NCBI GenBank assembly: GCA_016790075.1
Contig: JAEUPP010000049.1
Location: forward strand, 62,001-126,000
Source of the DNA: Rhodanobacteraceae bacterium
Lineage (GTDB): Bacteria > Pseudomonadota > Gammaproteobacteria > Xanthomonadales > Rhodanobacteraceae
Direction: 5' to 3'
DNA: 64,000 bases
The translations under genes and the position numbers were made by a program. The notes beneath the pieces are model-generated. The model was not told the origin of the DNA, searched no databases, and saw only the letters and a list, made by a program, of their open reading frames with translations. This document shows positions 49,101 to 58,659 of the stretch, one piece after another. Within the stretch, counting starts at the first letter, position 1; each line of letters begins with the position of its first letter.

Positions 49101-50020
49101 CGCAGACCAGTCACGCCATGCAGCGTTTGCGCGACAACCCTGTCCTGGCCGACAGCGAACTTGATTGGCGCTGCGACAGCGACGATCCGGGCATCACACC
49201 CAAGCTCAGCTTCGACCCGGCCGAGGATGTGGCGGCGCCGTTCATTGCACGTGGGTTGCGGCCACGCCTTGCGGTACTGCGCGATCAGGGCGTCAACGGC
49301 CAGATCGAAATGGCGGCTGCGTTCACGCGTGCGGGTTTCGATGCGGTCGACGTGCACATGTCCGATCTGCAGAGCGGTCGCCGCCGCCTCGATGAATTCC
49401 AGGGCCTTGCGGCTTGCGGCGGTTTTTCCTATGGCGATGTGCTCGGTGCTGGCCGCGGCTGGGCCACCTCAATCCTGTTCAATCCGGCCCTGCGCGCGCA
49501 GTTCGCCGCGTTTTTCGCCGACCCGACGCGGTTTGCGCTGGGGGTTTGCAACGGCTGCCAGATGATGGCAAACCTCAAGGACATCATTCCGGGTGCGGAC
49601 TATTGGCCCCGGTTCCGACGCAACCTCTCGGAACAGTACGAGGCGCGCTTTGTCACGATCGAGGTCATGGAGTCGCCTTCCATTCTGTTGCGCGGCATGG
49701 CCGGCTCACGCATTCCGGTCGTCGTCGCCCATGGCGAGGGGCATGCGGAATTCGCGCAGGGCAGCGACTACAACCGCGTCCAGCCCTGCCTGCGCTTCGT
49801 GGATAACCGCGGCAAGGCGACGGAATCCTTCCCGCTCAATTCCAATGGGTCCGTCGGCGGCCTGACTGGCCTGACCGCGGCCGAGGGCCGCGTCACGATC
49901 ATGATGCCGCATCCCGAGCGTGTACATCGCAGCGTACAGATGAGCTGGCGTCCCGATACCTGGGGCGAAGATTCGCCATGGATGCGCATGTTCCGCAATG
50001 CGCGCGCCTGGGTGGGATGA
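46139..50020 (+). CDS. purL: Phosphoribosylformylglycinamidine synthase (single-chain)
   Basis: 1293 residues, the large single-polypeptide form. The N-terminal PurS-like domain is followed by two PurM-like halves ([59 protein letters not shown]) and a C-terminal class I glutamine amidotransferase with nucleophile cysteine in GVCNGCQMM, its [16 protein letters not shown] loop and HGEGHAEF His-Glu pair. Converts FGAR to FGAM in purine synthesis. Its stop overlaps the next gene (ATGA), with no terminator before the T2SS genes, so part of the T2SS transcript may come from the purL promoter. Confidence 0.97.
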   Translation: MIVLDGQSALSAFRLDRLNRQLAESASGARVSSTRYVYLLAAASSLDDAARQRLAQVLEARTDDTARPASFWTVPRLGTISPWSSKATDILQGCGFAIGRVERAIAFEVLNLPALDSPAWSALTSALHDPMTQSVLTALTDAEHLFRAAVPGDLGRVVLGAAPQAALNEANVRLGLALAPDEIDYLVARYAELGRDPSDAELMMFAQANSEHCRHKVFNASWNVDGEAQPLSLFAMIKNTHKVSPAHTLSAYADNAAVIAGSPGQRFFADADGVYRAHAERIDYAIKVETHNHPTAIAPFPGASTGSGGEIRDEGATGRGGKPKAGLTGFSVSHLRIPGLARLWESERPLPPRMATAFEIMRDGPIGAASFNNEFGRPALGGYFRSYEQETGLPGLRRGYDKPIMIAGGLANLRSQHVEKQTLQAGDAVIVLGGPAMLIGLGGGAASSVASGTSSAELDFASVQRDNPEIERRCQEVIDHCWQLGEANPIVTVHDVGAGGLSNAIPELLHDSKVGGRIDLAKVPSADPSLSPMQLWCNESQERYVLGVRPADLARFEDICARERCPYAVVGTATDVQQLMVGYGVDTTTAVDAVTAINLPMDLLFGKAPKMHRDAKRKAPRVDLVSDCLGINLHEALQRVLQFPAVGSKSFLITIGDRSVGGLCSRDQMVGPWQVPVADCAVTLADFDGYAGEAMAMGERTPLAALSSADAARMAVGEALTNLAAAPIADMGEIRLSANWMAAANFPHQDAALFDAVRAIGMELCPALGISIPVGKDSLSMQAVWHDGEREQKTVAPVSLIVSAFARVTDVRRALTPQLRLDKGETELWLIDLGGGRNRLGGSALMQVFNRSGGVPPDLDDALRFKNFFACIQQANADGLLLAYHDRADGGVLVTLLEMAFAGHCGLSIGLDGWAENTLRALFCEELGAVVQVRRDDVAAFKALLERYAIADIAHMIGRPKEKPQISLRLGDDSLGRWDWSDLMHTWSQTSHAMQRLRDNPVLADSELDWRCDSDDPGITPKLSFDPAEDVAAPFIARGLRPRLAVLRDQGVNGQIEMAAAFTRAGFDAVDVHMSDLQSGRRRLDEFQGLAACGGFSYGDVLGAGRGWATSILFNPALRAQFAAFFADPTRFALGVCNGCQMMANLKDIIPGADYWPRFRRNLSEQYEARFVTIEVMESPSILLRGMAGSRIPVVVAHGEGHAEFAQGSDYNRVQPCLRFVDNRGKATESFPLNSNGSVGGLTGLTAAEGRVTIMMPHPERVHRSVQMSWRPDTWGEDSPWMRMFRNARAWVG

Positions 50021-50670
50021 GACTCAGCCCGCTCAAGCGGTTCCTGCTCGCGGCCGTCGCCTGGCTGCCGGCCTGCTTTGCGCTCTGGTGGTGGGTATCC
50101 GGACTGACCGTGAAGTTTCCGGTCTGGCTCGCCGGTCTCACACTCAGCAGTTGCTGGCCTGAGCTTGTCGCCAGCGTAAGCCAGGGGTTCGACAACGGCG
50201 GCATGCCGACCATGGACGTGCTGACGCGGATTGCGGTCAGCGAAACTGGCCCCGACGGCAAGTTGGCGACCGGTTATCTCGAGGCGACCGTGCATCCGCT
50301 GTTGTACGGCTATGCATTGCCGCTGTTTTTCGGGCTTTGCCTGGCGACGCCACAGGACGACGAGCGGCGTTGGGGACAGCTTGCACTGGGCTGTGTGGCG
50401 ATCTGGCTGGCACAGGCCTTCGGTATCGCGGCCGATGCGCTCAAGGTACTCGCACTGGGGTCCGGCCCCGAGGCCACCGCCGCCGTGCAGGCGGCCGGGC
50501 TTAACCTGAATCTGATTGCCCTTTGTTACCAGTTCGGCTATCTGATCCTGCCGACCGTGGTACCGGCAGCACTGTGGCTTGCGCTCAACCGTCCGTTTAT
50601 TGAAACGTTGACCGGCCGCTCGTTTGGGGAACCCGGCGGCAGCAGCGCCGGTCGAAACGCCGCCTCCTAG
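50017..50670 (+). CDS. Hypothetical inner-membrane protein between purL and gspE
   Basis: 217 residues with three or four hydrophobic segments ([72 protein letters not shown]). Start ATG 50017 overlaps the purL stop (ATGA) and the stop lies ten bases before the gspE start. It resembles small proteins that some databases call exosortase H-associated membrane proteins, but I cannot confirm this and see no exosortase here. Its position suggests cotranscription with the T2SS genes; role unknown. Confidence 0.72.
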   Translation: MRLSPLKRFLLAAVAWLPACFALWWWVSGLTVKFPVWLAGLTLSSCWPELVASVSQGFDNGGMPTMDVLTRIAVSETGPDGKLATGYLEATVHPLLYGYALPLFFGLCLATPQDDERRWGQLALGCVAIWLAQAFGIAADALKVLALGSGPEATAAVQAAGLNLNLIALCYQFGYLILPTVVPAALWLALNRPFIETLTGRSFGEPGGSSAGRNAAS

Positions 50671-50680
50671 GAAAGAAGTC

Positions 50681-52420
50681 ATGTCTGCCGCCGAATTGCA
50701 GGAAGTCGAGCCCGCCCTCGACGCCGTCGCCGCGAACCTGGACGAGCAAATTTGCGCGTTCCTGGTCAAGAAAGGCCGCCTCAAGGAGGCTGACCTTGCG
50801 CGTGCGCGCCGCGTGCACGAGGAATCCGACAGCGAGTCGCTGGTCAACCTGCTGACCCGGCTCGGCCTGGTTTCCGAGCGCGACATGGCCGAGTCGATGG
50901 CTGAGCTGCTCAAGCTGCCGCTACTGGGGGCCAAGGATTTCCCCGAATCGCCGCCGCCGAACGTGGCACTGTCGGTGCGCTTCCTCAAACAGCACCATGT
51001 AGTGCCGGTCAGCGAAAACGAGACGGAGGTCGGCCTGCTCGTCGCCGATCCGGCCGAACCCTATCCGGCGCAGGCGGTGGAGCTGGCTACGGGACGGAAA
51101 GTGACCCTGCAGATCGGCCTGCGTTCGGAAATCGATGATCTGATCGAGCGCTACTACGGGCAGGGCCGTTCGGCCATGGGCACCATCGTCGAGACGCTGT
51201 CCGAAGATGCCACGCGTGGCGAGGACGATATCGAACACCTGCGCGATCTGGCGTCCGAAGCACCGGTGATACGCCTGGTCAATCTCATCGTGCAGCGCGC
51301 GGTCGAGCAGCGTGCGTCGGATATCCATATCGAGCCGTTCGAGAACCGCCTCAAGGTGCGCTACCGCATCGACGGCGTGCTGCACGAGGTCGAGTCACCA
51401 CCGGCGGCGTCGACTGCTGCGGTGATCTCGCGTGTCAAGATCATGGCCAAGCTCAACATCGCGGAACGCCGTCTGCCGCAGGACGGCCGCATCATGTTGC
51501 GTGTGCAGGGCAAGGAGCTCGACCTGCGCGTTTCGACTGTGCCGACGTCCTGGGGCGAGTCGGTAGTCATGCGTATTCTCGATCGCGAAAGCGTCGTGTT
51601 TGATTTCCATACGCTGGGGTTTACCGACGAATTCCTGCCGCAGTTCATGAAGGTGCTTGAGCTGCCGCACGGCATCATGCTCGTGACCGGCCCCACTGGC
51701 TCGGGCAAGACGACGACCCTGTATACCGCGCTGTCCCGGCTCAATCAGCCCGACGTCAAGATCATCACCGTCGAAGACCCGGTCGAATACCAGATCGAGG
51801 GGATCAACCAGATTCAGGCCAAGCCGCAGATCGGCCTGGACTTCAGCCATGCGTTGCGCTCCATCGTGCGTCAGGATCCCGACATCATCATGATCGGGGA
51901 AATGCGCGATCTCGAAACTTGCCGCATCGCGATTCAATCGGCGCTCACCGGACATCTGGTGCTGTCGACACTGCATACAAACAATGCGGCCGGCGGCATC
52001 ACGCGCTTGCTCGACATGGGCGTCGAAGACTATCTGCTGACCTCGACCGTGAATGGCATCCTTGCCCAGCGCCTCGTGCGCCGGCTCGACCGGGCGCATG
52101 CGGAAGCCTATACGCCGCTGCCTGAGGTCGTGCACGAGTTCAACCTCGACAAGCTCGGCGGGCCGGGGCCTCTGCAGCTCTACAAGCCGATGCCGAGTAC
52201 GAACAACCCCAGCGGTTACTACGGACGTACCACGATCATGGAATTCATGGTCATGTCCGATCCGCTGCGCCGTCTCGTCATGCAGCACGCCGGCATGGGT
52301 GAACTCGAACAGCAGGCGCGTAGTGAAGGTATGCGCACCATGTACGAGGACGGCCTGGTGAAATCCCTGGCCGGTGTCACGACGATAGAAGAAGTGCTGC
52401 GCGTGACCCAGGAAGGGTGA
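50681..52420 (+). CDS. gspE: Type II secretion ATPase GspE (XpsE-like)
   Basis: 579 residues from ATG 50681 with AGGA upstream. N-terminal GspE-N domain (residues about 15-170), then the hexameric ATPase: Walker A GPTGSGKTTT (337-346), Asp box, Walker B with DIIMIGEMRD (401-410) and His box STLHTNNAA. The C-terminal region that in most GspE carries a C-x2-C...C-x2-C zinc motif has no cysteines here (residues about 455-515). The enzyme powers pseudopilus assembly at the inner membrane. First gene of the operon in the xps order. Confidence 0.95.
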   Translation: MSAAELQEVEPALDAVAANLDEQICAFLVKKGRLKEADLARARRVHEESDSESLVNLLTRLGLVSERDMAESMAELLKLPLLGAKDFPESPPPNVALSVRFLKQHHVVPVSENETEVGLLVADPAEPYPAQAVELATGRKVTLQIGLRSEIDDLIERYYGQGRSAMGTIVETLSEDATRGEDDIEHLRDLASEAPVIRLVNLIVQRAVEQRASDIHIEPFENRLKVRYRIDGVLHEVESPPAASTAAVISRVKIMAKLNIAERRLPQDGRIMLRVQGKELDLRVSTVPTSWGESVVMRILDRESVVFDFHTLGFTDEFLPQFMKVLELPHGIMLVTGPTGSGKTTTLYTALSRLNQPDVKIITVEDPVEYQIEGINQIQAKPQIGLDFSHALRSIVRQDPDIIMIGEMRDLETCRIAIQSALTGHLVLSTLHTNNAAGGITRLLDMGVEDYLLTSTVNGILAQRLVRRLDRAHAEAYTPLPEVVHEFNLDKLGGPGPLQLYKPMPSTNNPSGYYGRTTIMEFMVMSDPLRRLVMQHAGMGELEQQARSEGMRTMYEDGLVKSLAGVTTIEEVLRVTQEG

Positions 52421-52463
52421 TCCCTTCTCCGCTCTCCAACCCGATCCTGCGCGCTGACCGCCA

Positions 52464-53681
52464 ATGCCCTTGTTCCGCTACAAAGCCGTAACCCCCGCCG
52501 GTGAAACGCTCGAAGGCCAGATGGAGGCTGCGTCGGCCGACGAAGTCGTCGCCAAACTGCAGGATGCGGGCAATATCCCGCTGGATGCGCGCGCTGCCGA
52601 TGCGAACGAGGGCAGCGCCCTGCTCAGTCTGCTGGCACGGCGTTCGAGTTTCAGCGCCGCCCAGGTCGTGCAATTCACGCAGCAGCTTGCAACCATGCTC
52701 GGCGCCGGGCAGCCGCTGGACCGGGCCCTGCAGATCGTGCTTGACCTGCCCAGCGACGAAAAGGCGCGCCGCATGCTTGAGCGTGTGCGCGATACCGTGC
52801 GCGGCGGCGCGCCTCTGTCGGATGCGCTTGAAGCCGAGCACGGCGTGTTTTCGCGCCTCTACGTCAACATGGTCCGGGCTGGTGAAGCGGGGGGCTCGCT
52901 GGATGAAACCCTGCGCCGCCTCGCCGAATACCTGGAACGTACGCGCGAACTGCGCGGCAATGTGATCAACGCGATGATCTATCCCGCGTTCCTGATCGGC
53001 ATGGTGTTCGCGTCGCTGATGATTCTGCTGGTCTATGTCGTGCCGCAGTTTGTGCCTATGTTCAACGACATGGGGGTGGAATTGCCGCTCATTACGCAGG
53101 CCGTGTTCGGCGCCGGCATGGTGCTGCAGAAATTCTGGTGGTTGCTGCTGGTCGCTGCGGTGCTGGGTGTTGCCTGGCTGCGCAAACAGTATACGCAGCC
53201 GGAAACGCGGCTCGCGCTTGATGCGCGCCTGCTGCAGGTGAAGGTCGCCGGCGAGGTGATCCTCAAGCTCGAAACCGCGCGCCTTACGCGGACGCTGGGA
53301 ACTTTGCTCAAGAACGGCGTTCCTTTGCTGGGTGCGATGACGATTGCACGCAATGTCATGAGCAATGCGGCACTCGCCGAAGCAGTAGGCGCGGCGGCGG
53401 AAGAAGTGAAGCGCGGCAATGGCCTCGGTTATGCACTGAGCCAGAGCAAGCGGTTTCCGAAGCTGGCATTGCAGATGGTCACGGTCGGTGAGGAGTCGGG
53501 CGAGCTCGATGCCATGCTGCTCAAGACCGCCGATACATTCGATCTGGAAGTCAAGAACACGCTGGACCGGTTGTTGGCCGCGCTGGTTCCAGTCGTCACC
53601 ATTGCAATCACTGTGCTGGTAGCGATGATCATGATGGCGATCATCCTGCCGATCATGGACTTGGCCGGTTCTGTCCAATAA
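52464..53681 (+). CDS. gspF: Type II secretion inner-membrane platform protein GspF
   Basis: 405 residues. N-terminal MPLFRYKAVTPAGETLEG signature, two T2SSF repeats (QFTQQLATMLGAGQPLDRAL...; RLTRTLGTLLKNGVPLLGAM...) and three membrane helices (near residues 170, 220 and 385-400). It links GspE to the pseudopilus. 43 bases after gspE and 13 bases before gspG. Confidence 0.95.
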   Translation: MPLFRYKAVTPAGETLEGQMEAASADEVVAKLQDAGNIPLDARAADANEGSALLSLLARRSSFSAAQVVQFTQQLATMLGAGQPLDRALQIVLDLPSDEKARRMLERVRDTVRGGAPLSDALEAEHGVFSRLYVNMVRAGEAGGSLDETLRRLAEYLERTRELRGNVINAMIYPAFLIGMVFASLMILLVYVVPQFVPMFNDMGVELPLITQAVFGAGMVLQKFWWLLLVAAVLGVAWLRKQYTQPETRLALDARLLQVKVAGEVILKLETARLTRTLGTLLKNGVPLLGAMTIARNVMSNAALAEAVGAAAEEVKRGNGLGYALSQSKRFPKLALQMVTVGEESGELDAMLLKTADTFDLEVKNTLDRLLAALVPVVTIAITVLVAMIMMAIILPIMDLAGSVQ

Positions 53682-53694
53682 ATGGGAGAATGAT

Positions 53695-54126
53695 ATGAAG
53701 TACACAATTGGCTATCGTGGTGCGGTCCGCGCGCAGTCCGGTTTCAGTTTGCTGGAGATGCTTGCCGTGATCGTGCTGATAGGCATCGTCGCCGGCATCG
53801 TGGTCAATCGTGTCGGTGCCAATGTCGACAATGGAAAGCACAAGGCGGGCAAGGCACAGCTCGCCAAGCTCGGCATGAGCGTCGAAGCCTATGCACTCGA
53901 CAATGGCGGACCTCCGGACAAGCTTGAGGATCTCGTCACGAAGCCGGGCAATGCACCAAACTGGAAAACAGCCTACGCCAAGGACTCGGACCTCAAAGAT
54001 CCATTCGGTCACGCCTTCGGCTACAAGAAACCGGGGGAACACGGTGATTTCGACATCGTGTTCTACGGCAAGGACGGCAAGGCTGGCGGCGAAGGCTTCA
54101 GCGCCGACATCGGCAACTGGCAGTAG
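53695..54126 (+). CDS. gspG: Type II secretion major pseudopilin GspG
   Basis: 143 residues. Prepilin motif QSG-FSLLEML near residue 16, cleaved after Gly and methylated on Phe, then a hydrophobic helix (AVIVLIGIVAGIVVN) and the C-terminal calcium-loop region (DGKAGGEGFSADIGNW) typical of major pseudopilins. The sequence KDPFGHAFGYKKPGEHGDFDIVFYGKDG is the usual GspG core. Main subunit of the pseudopilus. Confidence 0.95.
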   Translation: MKYTIGYRGAVRAQSGFSLLEMLAVIVLIGIVAGIVVNRVGANVDNGKHKAGKAQLAKLGMSVEAYALDNGGPPDKLEDLVTKPGNAPNWKTAYAKDSDLKDPFGHAFGYKKPGEHGDFDIVFYGKDGKAGGEGFSADIGNWQ

Positions 54127-54132
54127 TGTGTG

Positions 54133-54696
54133 ATGCCTAGGGTGGATGCCGGATCGCGCCGGAGCTATTCCGCGCGCCGTGTGCGCCTGAACCGTGGGTT
54201 CGCGCACGGCGCTGCTGCGCACCGCATCCGCCGGCCCGCCAGGCAGCCTGCGCGGCAGCGTGGATTCAGCTTGCTTGAGCTTATTGCGGTCATCGTGCTG
54301 GTTGCGATTGCAGTCACCGTTGCCTCGGTGTCCATCACCAATAGTCTCGGCAGCGCGAAGATCCAGGCGGCCAGCCGCGATCTGGTCGCTGCGCTGCGCT
54401 ATACGCGCGGCCAGGCCATCGTCAAAGGCGAACAGAAAACGCTGGATGTTGATCTCGAAGCCATGAGTTACAAGGCGCCGGACAAGGCGGAGGTCAAGTT
54501 TCCCGACAAGATCGAAGTCAAGCTGCTGACCGCGCAGAACGAGCTGATTCACGACAAGGCCGGCCGCATCCGTTTCTATCCCGACGGCAGTTCCACCGGT
54601 GGTCATGTTTCCATCATTGCTGGTGCGCGCGAGTGGCGGGTCAATGTTGGCTGGCTGACCGGCGAAGTCGATCTTGAGGAGCTCAAGGAGCGATGA
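54133..54696 (+). CDS. gspH: Type II secretion minor pseudopilin GspH
   Basis: 187 residues from ATG 54133; a GTG directly before it (54130) is also possible. The prepilin site RQRG-FSLLELIAVIV falls after an unusually long, arginine-rich leader of about 43 residues; a shorter leader could use a later start, but none has a good ribosome binding site. The hydrophobic helix is followed by the GspH C-terminal region. ATGA overlap with gspI. Confidence 0.85.
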   Translation: MPRVDAGSRRSYSARRVRLNRGFAHGAAAHRIRRPARQPARQRGFSLLELIAVIVLVAIAVTVASVSITNSLGSAKIQAASRDLVAALRYTRGQAIVKGEQKTLDVDLEAMSYKAPDKAEVKFPDKIEVKLLTAQNELIHDKAGRIRFYPDGSSTGGHVSIIAGAREWRVNVGWLTGEVDLEELKER

Positions 54697-55199
54697 GCCG
54701 CACGCTTGTCCGTCATCGCCCGCGGCAATGGCCGGCGCGGCAGCGCGGTTTCAGCCTGATCGAGCTCGTCGCCGCCTTTGTCGTGTTCGCGCTGGGTTTC
54801 GCTGTACTGATGGGCATCCTGTCGGCGTCGATCCGCAACACGCGGCTGGCGGCGGAGTACACCCAGGCGGCGCTCTGGGCGCAGTCGCGGCTCGATGTCG
54901 TCGGCATAGACGAAAAGCTTGAGGCGGGGCGCAAGAGCGGCCGCTTCGATGATCAATACCGCTGGGAGCTGGATATTCAGAAGTACGAGCCGCCACCAGC
55001 CGCAAATGCGGCACCTCAGCCCGAAGGCTTCCAGAACATCGAGCTGTTCCGAGTCGACCTCGAAGTATTCTGGGGCGAGCGGCGCAATCCGCGCAGTGCG
55101 CATTTCGTGTCGCTGCGTTCAGCGAATGCCGAAGTCGGCAGCGTGCGCACGGATGGCTCCGATGGCGCAGTCCAGCCACCGGGTCAGGGCGCCAAATGA
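54693..55199 (+). CDS. gspI: Type II secretion minor pseudopilin GspI
   Basis: 168 residues. Prepilin motif RQRG-FSLIELVAAFVVFALGFAVL after a short leader, then a globular region. Minor pseudopilins I, J and K form the pseudopilus tip. Order and ATGA overlaps with gspH and gspJ support the call; the sequence itself is less conserved than in GspG. Confidence 0.85.
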   Translation: MSRTLVRHRPRQWPARQRGFSLIELVAAFVVFALGFAVLMGILSASIRNTRLAAEYTQAALWAQSRLDVVGIDEKLEAGRKSGRFDDQYRWELDIQKYEPPPAANAAPQPEGFQNIELFRVDLEVFWGERRNPRSAHFVSLRSANAEVGSVRTDGSDGAVQPPGQGAK

Positions 55200-55918
55200 T
55201 GCGCGCTCCCTATGGTTCGCGGGGCTTCAGCCTGCTGGAGGTGCTGCTTGCCATCACCTTGCTGGCGATCCTGCTTGCCGGGGCGATGAGTGGCATTCGT
55301 GCAGCGACCCGGGCCATGCATGCGGGCGAGCAGAATATCGAGCGCACAAATCGGCTCCGCGTCGCACAGGAATTCGTTCGGCGCGAACTCAGCCGCAGTC
55401 TGCCGCTGGCGTTTGGACAGGAACATGGTAGCGGCGTCAACTTCGTGTTCCAGGGCGAAAAGGACTTTCTGCGCTTTGTCGCCCCCATGCCCGGGCATCT
55501 GAGTCGCGGCGGTCCGTATGTGCAGACGCTGGAGCTGGCCCGTGGCCGCAACGGGCTGCAGCTGGTGTTCACGCACAACATGCTCAATGGTTTTGATCTC
55601 GACAAGCTCAAGCCGGACGACGGCCTGCCAGTGATGCTGCTCGACGGCATACGGCGCGGGCGTTTCGAGTACCGCAAGTTCGACGATCAGAACAAGCTGG
55701 AAGACTGGAAGGATGAATGGGAAAACCCGTCGATGCTGCCGGTCATGGTGCGCATCGACCTGGAAATGACGCCGGAGTCCGGCCTGGTCTGGCCGACCAT
55801 GGAAATTCCGCTGATCCTCGACACCAGTGGCGGCGTGCGCCTGTTCCAGCAGCGCATGCCGCGGCCAGGAGCCGAGCCGCCGCAGCCCTCAGATAGCGCC
55901 GCGACGGAGAAACAGTGA
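55196..55918 (+). CDS. gspJ: Type II secretion minor pseudopilin GspJ
   Basis: 240 residues. ATGATG offers two starts, 55196 and 55199. Prepilin motif YGSRG-FSLLEVLLAITLLAILLAG, then a large globular domain with the GspJ patterns (RLRVAQEFVRRELSRSLP; FVAPMPGHLSRGGPYV; LQLVFTHN). Member of the tip complex with GspI and GspK. The C-terminal tail is Pro/Gln-rich. Confidence 0.88.
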   Translation: MMRAPYGSRGFSLLEVLLAITLLAILLAGAMSGIRAATRAMHAGEQNIERTNRLRVAQEFVRRELSRSLPLAFGQEHGSGVNFVFQGEKDFLRFVAPMPGHLSRGGPYVQTLELARGRNGLQLVFTHNMLNGFDLDKLKPDDGLPVMLLDGIRRGRFEYRKFDDQNKLEDWKDEWENPSMLPVMVRIDLEMTPESGLVWPTMEIPLILDTSGGVRLFQQRMPRPGAEPPQPSDSAATEKQ

Positions 55919-56808
55919 TGCCGGTGACTGGCCAGCGCGGTGTCGCGTTCATCCTCGTGCTCTGGGTCATCGCACTGATGAGCATCCTGCTCGGCAGTTT
56001 CGCGGTGATCGCACGCACCGAGAACCTGCAGGCGCGGCATCTGTTCGATTCGACGGCCGCGCGTTATCTGGCGGAAGCAGGCCTTCATCGCGCGGTGTTT
56101 GAACTGCGCAACTCCGATCCATTCACGCGTTGGGTTGCCGACGGCCGGCCGTATGAATTCGAGTTCGACGGCGCCAAGATCGAGCTGCGCCTGACCGATG
56201 ACAGCGGCAAGGTGGATATCAACGTCGCCGATGCCCTGATGCTCAAGGCGCTGTTCCAGTCCGCCGGCATTGAGGCGCTGCGCGCTGAGGAGCTGGCAGA
56301 CGCCATCATCGACTGGCGCGATCCGGACGACCTGGCCAGCGTGCATGGGGCGGAAGAGGCCGAGTACAAGTCGGCCGATTTGAAGTACTCGCCACGGAAC
56401 GCGCCGTTTGAAACGGTGTCTGAGATCCAGCAGGTGCTAGGGATGGACTACGACACCTATCACCAGATCGAAAAGGCCATCACGCTCTATTCCGGCCGCA
56501 GTCAACCCAGTCCCGCCTATGCGCCGCTCGAAGTTCTGCGCGCGATGCCGGGAATGACCGAGGAACAAGCCCAAATGTTGCTGACTCAGCGCCAGGCGGT
56601 GCCGCCGGGCATGCCGTACAACATCACGATGCCCGACGGAACCCCCATCATGGCGGAGGGTGGGGGGCTCACGTATAGTATCGAGTCCCGCGCCACACTC
56701 TCGAACGGCGCCAGCACTCGGCTGGATGCCACCATACGGCTGGGCGGACAAGGCGTAGGCGGCAGGCCGTTCGTGGTCCTGCGCTGGCGCGACGGCGAAG
56801 ATCAGTAA
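55918..56808 (+). CDS. gspK: Type II secretion minor pseudopilin GspK
   Basis: 296 residues from ATG 55918 (TGATG overlap with gspJ). QRG-VAFILVLWVIALMSILLGSF is the GspK prepilin start, which lacks Glu at +5 as usual for GspK. The large helical domain has VNVADALMLKALF-like and DAIIDWRDPDD segments, then EIQQVLGMDYDTY, all typical of T2SSK. Sits at the pseudopilus tip and controls its length. Confidence 0.92.
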   Translation: MPVTGQRGVAFILVLWVIALMSILLGSFAVIARTENLQARHLFDSTAARYLAEAGLHRAVFELRNSDPFTRWVADGRPYEFEFDGAKIELRLTDDSGKVDINVADALMLKALFQSAGIEALRAEELADAIIDWRDPDDLASVHGAEEAEYKSADLKYSPRNAPFETVSEIQQVLGMDYDTYHQIEKAITLYSGRSQPSPAYAPLEVLRAMPGMTEEQAQMLLTQRQAVPPGMPYNITMPDGTPIMAEGGGLTYSIESRATLSNGASTRLDATIRLGGQGVGGRPFVVLRWRDGEDQ

Positions 56809-58070
56809 TGGCTATCAAAGACGTGCTTGAACCTCAGCTCGTCCGCTTGCGGGCGCGCTATGCCAAGACACCGCTGCCGCGTTTCTTCGCGTGGTGGGGC
56901 GGCGAGCTGCTGTCCTTTCTGCCCGCATCCTGGCGGGCAGCACTGGCGGAGGGGCGTGAGTCCCTGCTGCTGCATGTGGCGGGTCGACAACTGGTGCTGC
57001 GCCGCGAGGCTGCGCGGGGAGCCACCGGGTTTGGCGAGATTGATCTCAGCCAGGATGTCGATGTTCAGCGCGGCGATTTTCAGCGTCTGCGGGCGCGTAT
57101 CGACGAACCGCAACTGCGCCAGTTCTTCTGTGTGCCGACGACGCGCGTACTGCGACGTTCGCTGAGCCTGCCGGCTGCGGCCGAAGAGAATCTGCGTCAG
57201 GTGCTCAGTTTCGAGATGGACCGGCAGACTCCGTTCAAGGCCGACCAGGTCTATTTTGATCATGTAGTGCGTGGTCGCGATGCGGCCGGGCGGCAGCTGC
57301 AGGTTGATCTGGTCGTCATGCCGCGCGCCGCGTTCGACGAGGAAATCGCGGCAGTCGCCCAGCTTGGCATTCCGCTGGATGGGGTTGACTGCTGGCTCGA
57401 CGAGGCGAATGGTACGCGCGCGGGCGTGAACCTGTTGCCGTCCGAGCGGCGCGCCCGGCGTAGCAACCAGCGCCTGTGGATCAACCTCGGACTGGTGATG
57501 CTGGCGACGGTGCTGGCGTTGGGTGTCATGGCGAGAACCGTGACCAACCGCCAGGTCGCACTCGAGAACATGACGGCAGAAGTCCAGAAGTCGCAGCTGG
57601 AAGCCAAGCAGGTTGCGGCACTGCGCAAGACTCTGGAAGAAACCATCGAGTCGGCCAACTTCCTGACCCAGAAAAAGCGCACCGTGGTCCCGGCGATCGA
57701 ACTGCTCAAGGATCTGACGGAGCGACTGCCGGACAGCACCTATCTCGAACGCCTCAACGTGACTGAGGATGGCCGCGTCGAGCTGCAAGGGCTGAGCGAC
57801 CGCTCGGAAAACCTGATCGCGGAATTGCAGAAATCCAAGGTGCTGGCCGATCCCGCATTTCAGGGCGTGGTGCAGCCCGACCCGCGGGTGAAGAAAGACC
57901 GCTTCAATCTGGTGGCCCAGCTCAAGCCGCGCGAGCTGGCATCGCCCAAGCCTGCAGCCGCGGACGCAGAAGACGCCAAGAGTGTGAGCGCCAAAGCGGC
58001 GCCCAAGGACGCTGCTGCGGGCGAAAGCAAGGGGGGAGACGCAAATGCGCCTGCTGCCACAAAAGAATAA
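56808..58070 (+). CDS. gspL: Type II secretion protein GspL (PilN-like domain)
   Basis: 420 residues. A cytoplasmic actin-like domain (SQDVDVQRGDFQRL; FEMDRQTPFKADQVYFDH), one membrane helix (LWINLGLVMLATVLALGVMA), then a periplasmic PilN/ferredoxin-like domain with a coiled coil. The C-terminus after about residue 385 is Ala/Lys-rich and probably disordered. It recruits GspE to the membrane with GspM. The start overlaps the gspK stop (TAATG); the 3' end overlaps gspM by 26 bases. Confidence 0.9.
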   Translation: MAIKDVLEPQLVRLRARYAKTPLPRFFAWWGGELLSFLPASWRAALAEGRESLLLHVAGRQLVLRREAARGATGFGEIDLSQDVDVQRGDFQRLRARIDEPQLRQFFCVPTTRVLRRSLSLPAAAEENLRQVLSFEMDRQTPFKADQVYFDHVVRGRDAAGRQLQVDLVVMPRAAFDEEIAAVAQLGIPLDGVDCWLDEANGTRAGVNLLPSERRARRSNQRLWINLGLVMLATVLALGVMARTVTNRQVALENMTAEVQKSQLEAKQVAALRKTLEETIESANFLTQKKRTVVPAIELLKDLTERLPDSTYLERLNVTEDGRVELQGLSDRSENLIAELQKSKVLADPAFQGVVQPDPRVKKDRFNLVAQLKPRELASPKPAAADAEDAKSVSAKAAPKDAAAGESKGGDANAPAATKE

Positions 58071-58659
58071 TGGCCGCTTCATGGCTGTCGTGCTGACCCT
58101 GATCGTGCTGCTGCTGGGCTATCTGCTCGGCGTGCACTGGTGGTTCGTCGCACCGCATCTGGATATTGCGTCGCAAATGGGCGATCTGCGCGAACAGCAG
58201 CAACGCTTTCAGGAGACCAGCAAGCAGCGCGCTGAGATCGACAAACGCCTGAGCGCCGTGCGCGACTTTGAGCAAAGCAATCAGGCCTTTCTCGCCCAGA
58301 CCGACGCAGCCGGCGCAGCGGCTGACCTGATTCAGCGCATGAAGCAGGCCGTGACCGAACAGGGGGGCGACCAGAACCGGTGCCAGGTGCTCACCCACCA
58401 GCAGCTCACCGGCGGCAAGCCCGAGCTCTACGAGAAAGTAACGGTCCAGGTACGCATGCGTTGCGACCTGGAACCGCTGTCCTCGATCATCTACCAGCTC
58501 GAGCGCGACAAGCCGTTCCTGTTCGTCGAGCAGCTCATGATCTACAAGCAGAACTACGGCTATGTGGCGCCTGGCCAGAAGCAGCCACAGCAGAGCGCGC
58601 TCGATATCCGCTTCAACCTGTCGGGCTACATGCGCAAGCGCGGAGCGGAGAAGGCATGA
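58045..58659 (+). CDS. gspM: Type II secretion protein GspM
   Basis: 204 residues. One N-terminal membrane helix (AVVLTLIVLLLGYLLGVHWWF), a coiled coil, then a small alpha/beta domain (TVQVRMRCDLEPLSSIIYQLERDKPFLFVEQLMIYKQN) typical of GspM type II. Overlaps gspL by 26 bases; GGGGGGAG precedes its ATG. Stabilises GspL. Confidence 0.87.
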   Translation: MRLLPQKNNGRFMAVVLTLIVLLLGYLLGVHWWFVAPHLDIASQMGDLREQQQRFQETSKQRAEIDKRLSAVRDFEQSNQAFLAQTDAAGAAADLIQRMKQAVTEQGGDQNRCQVLTHQQLTGGKPELYEKVTVQVRMRCDLEPLSSIIYQLERDKPFLFVEQLMIYKQNYGYVAPGQKQPQQSALDIRFNLSGYMRKRGAEKA

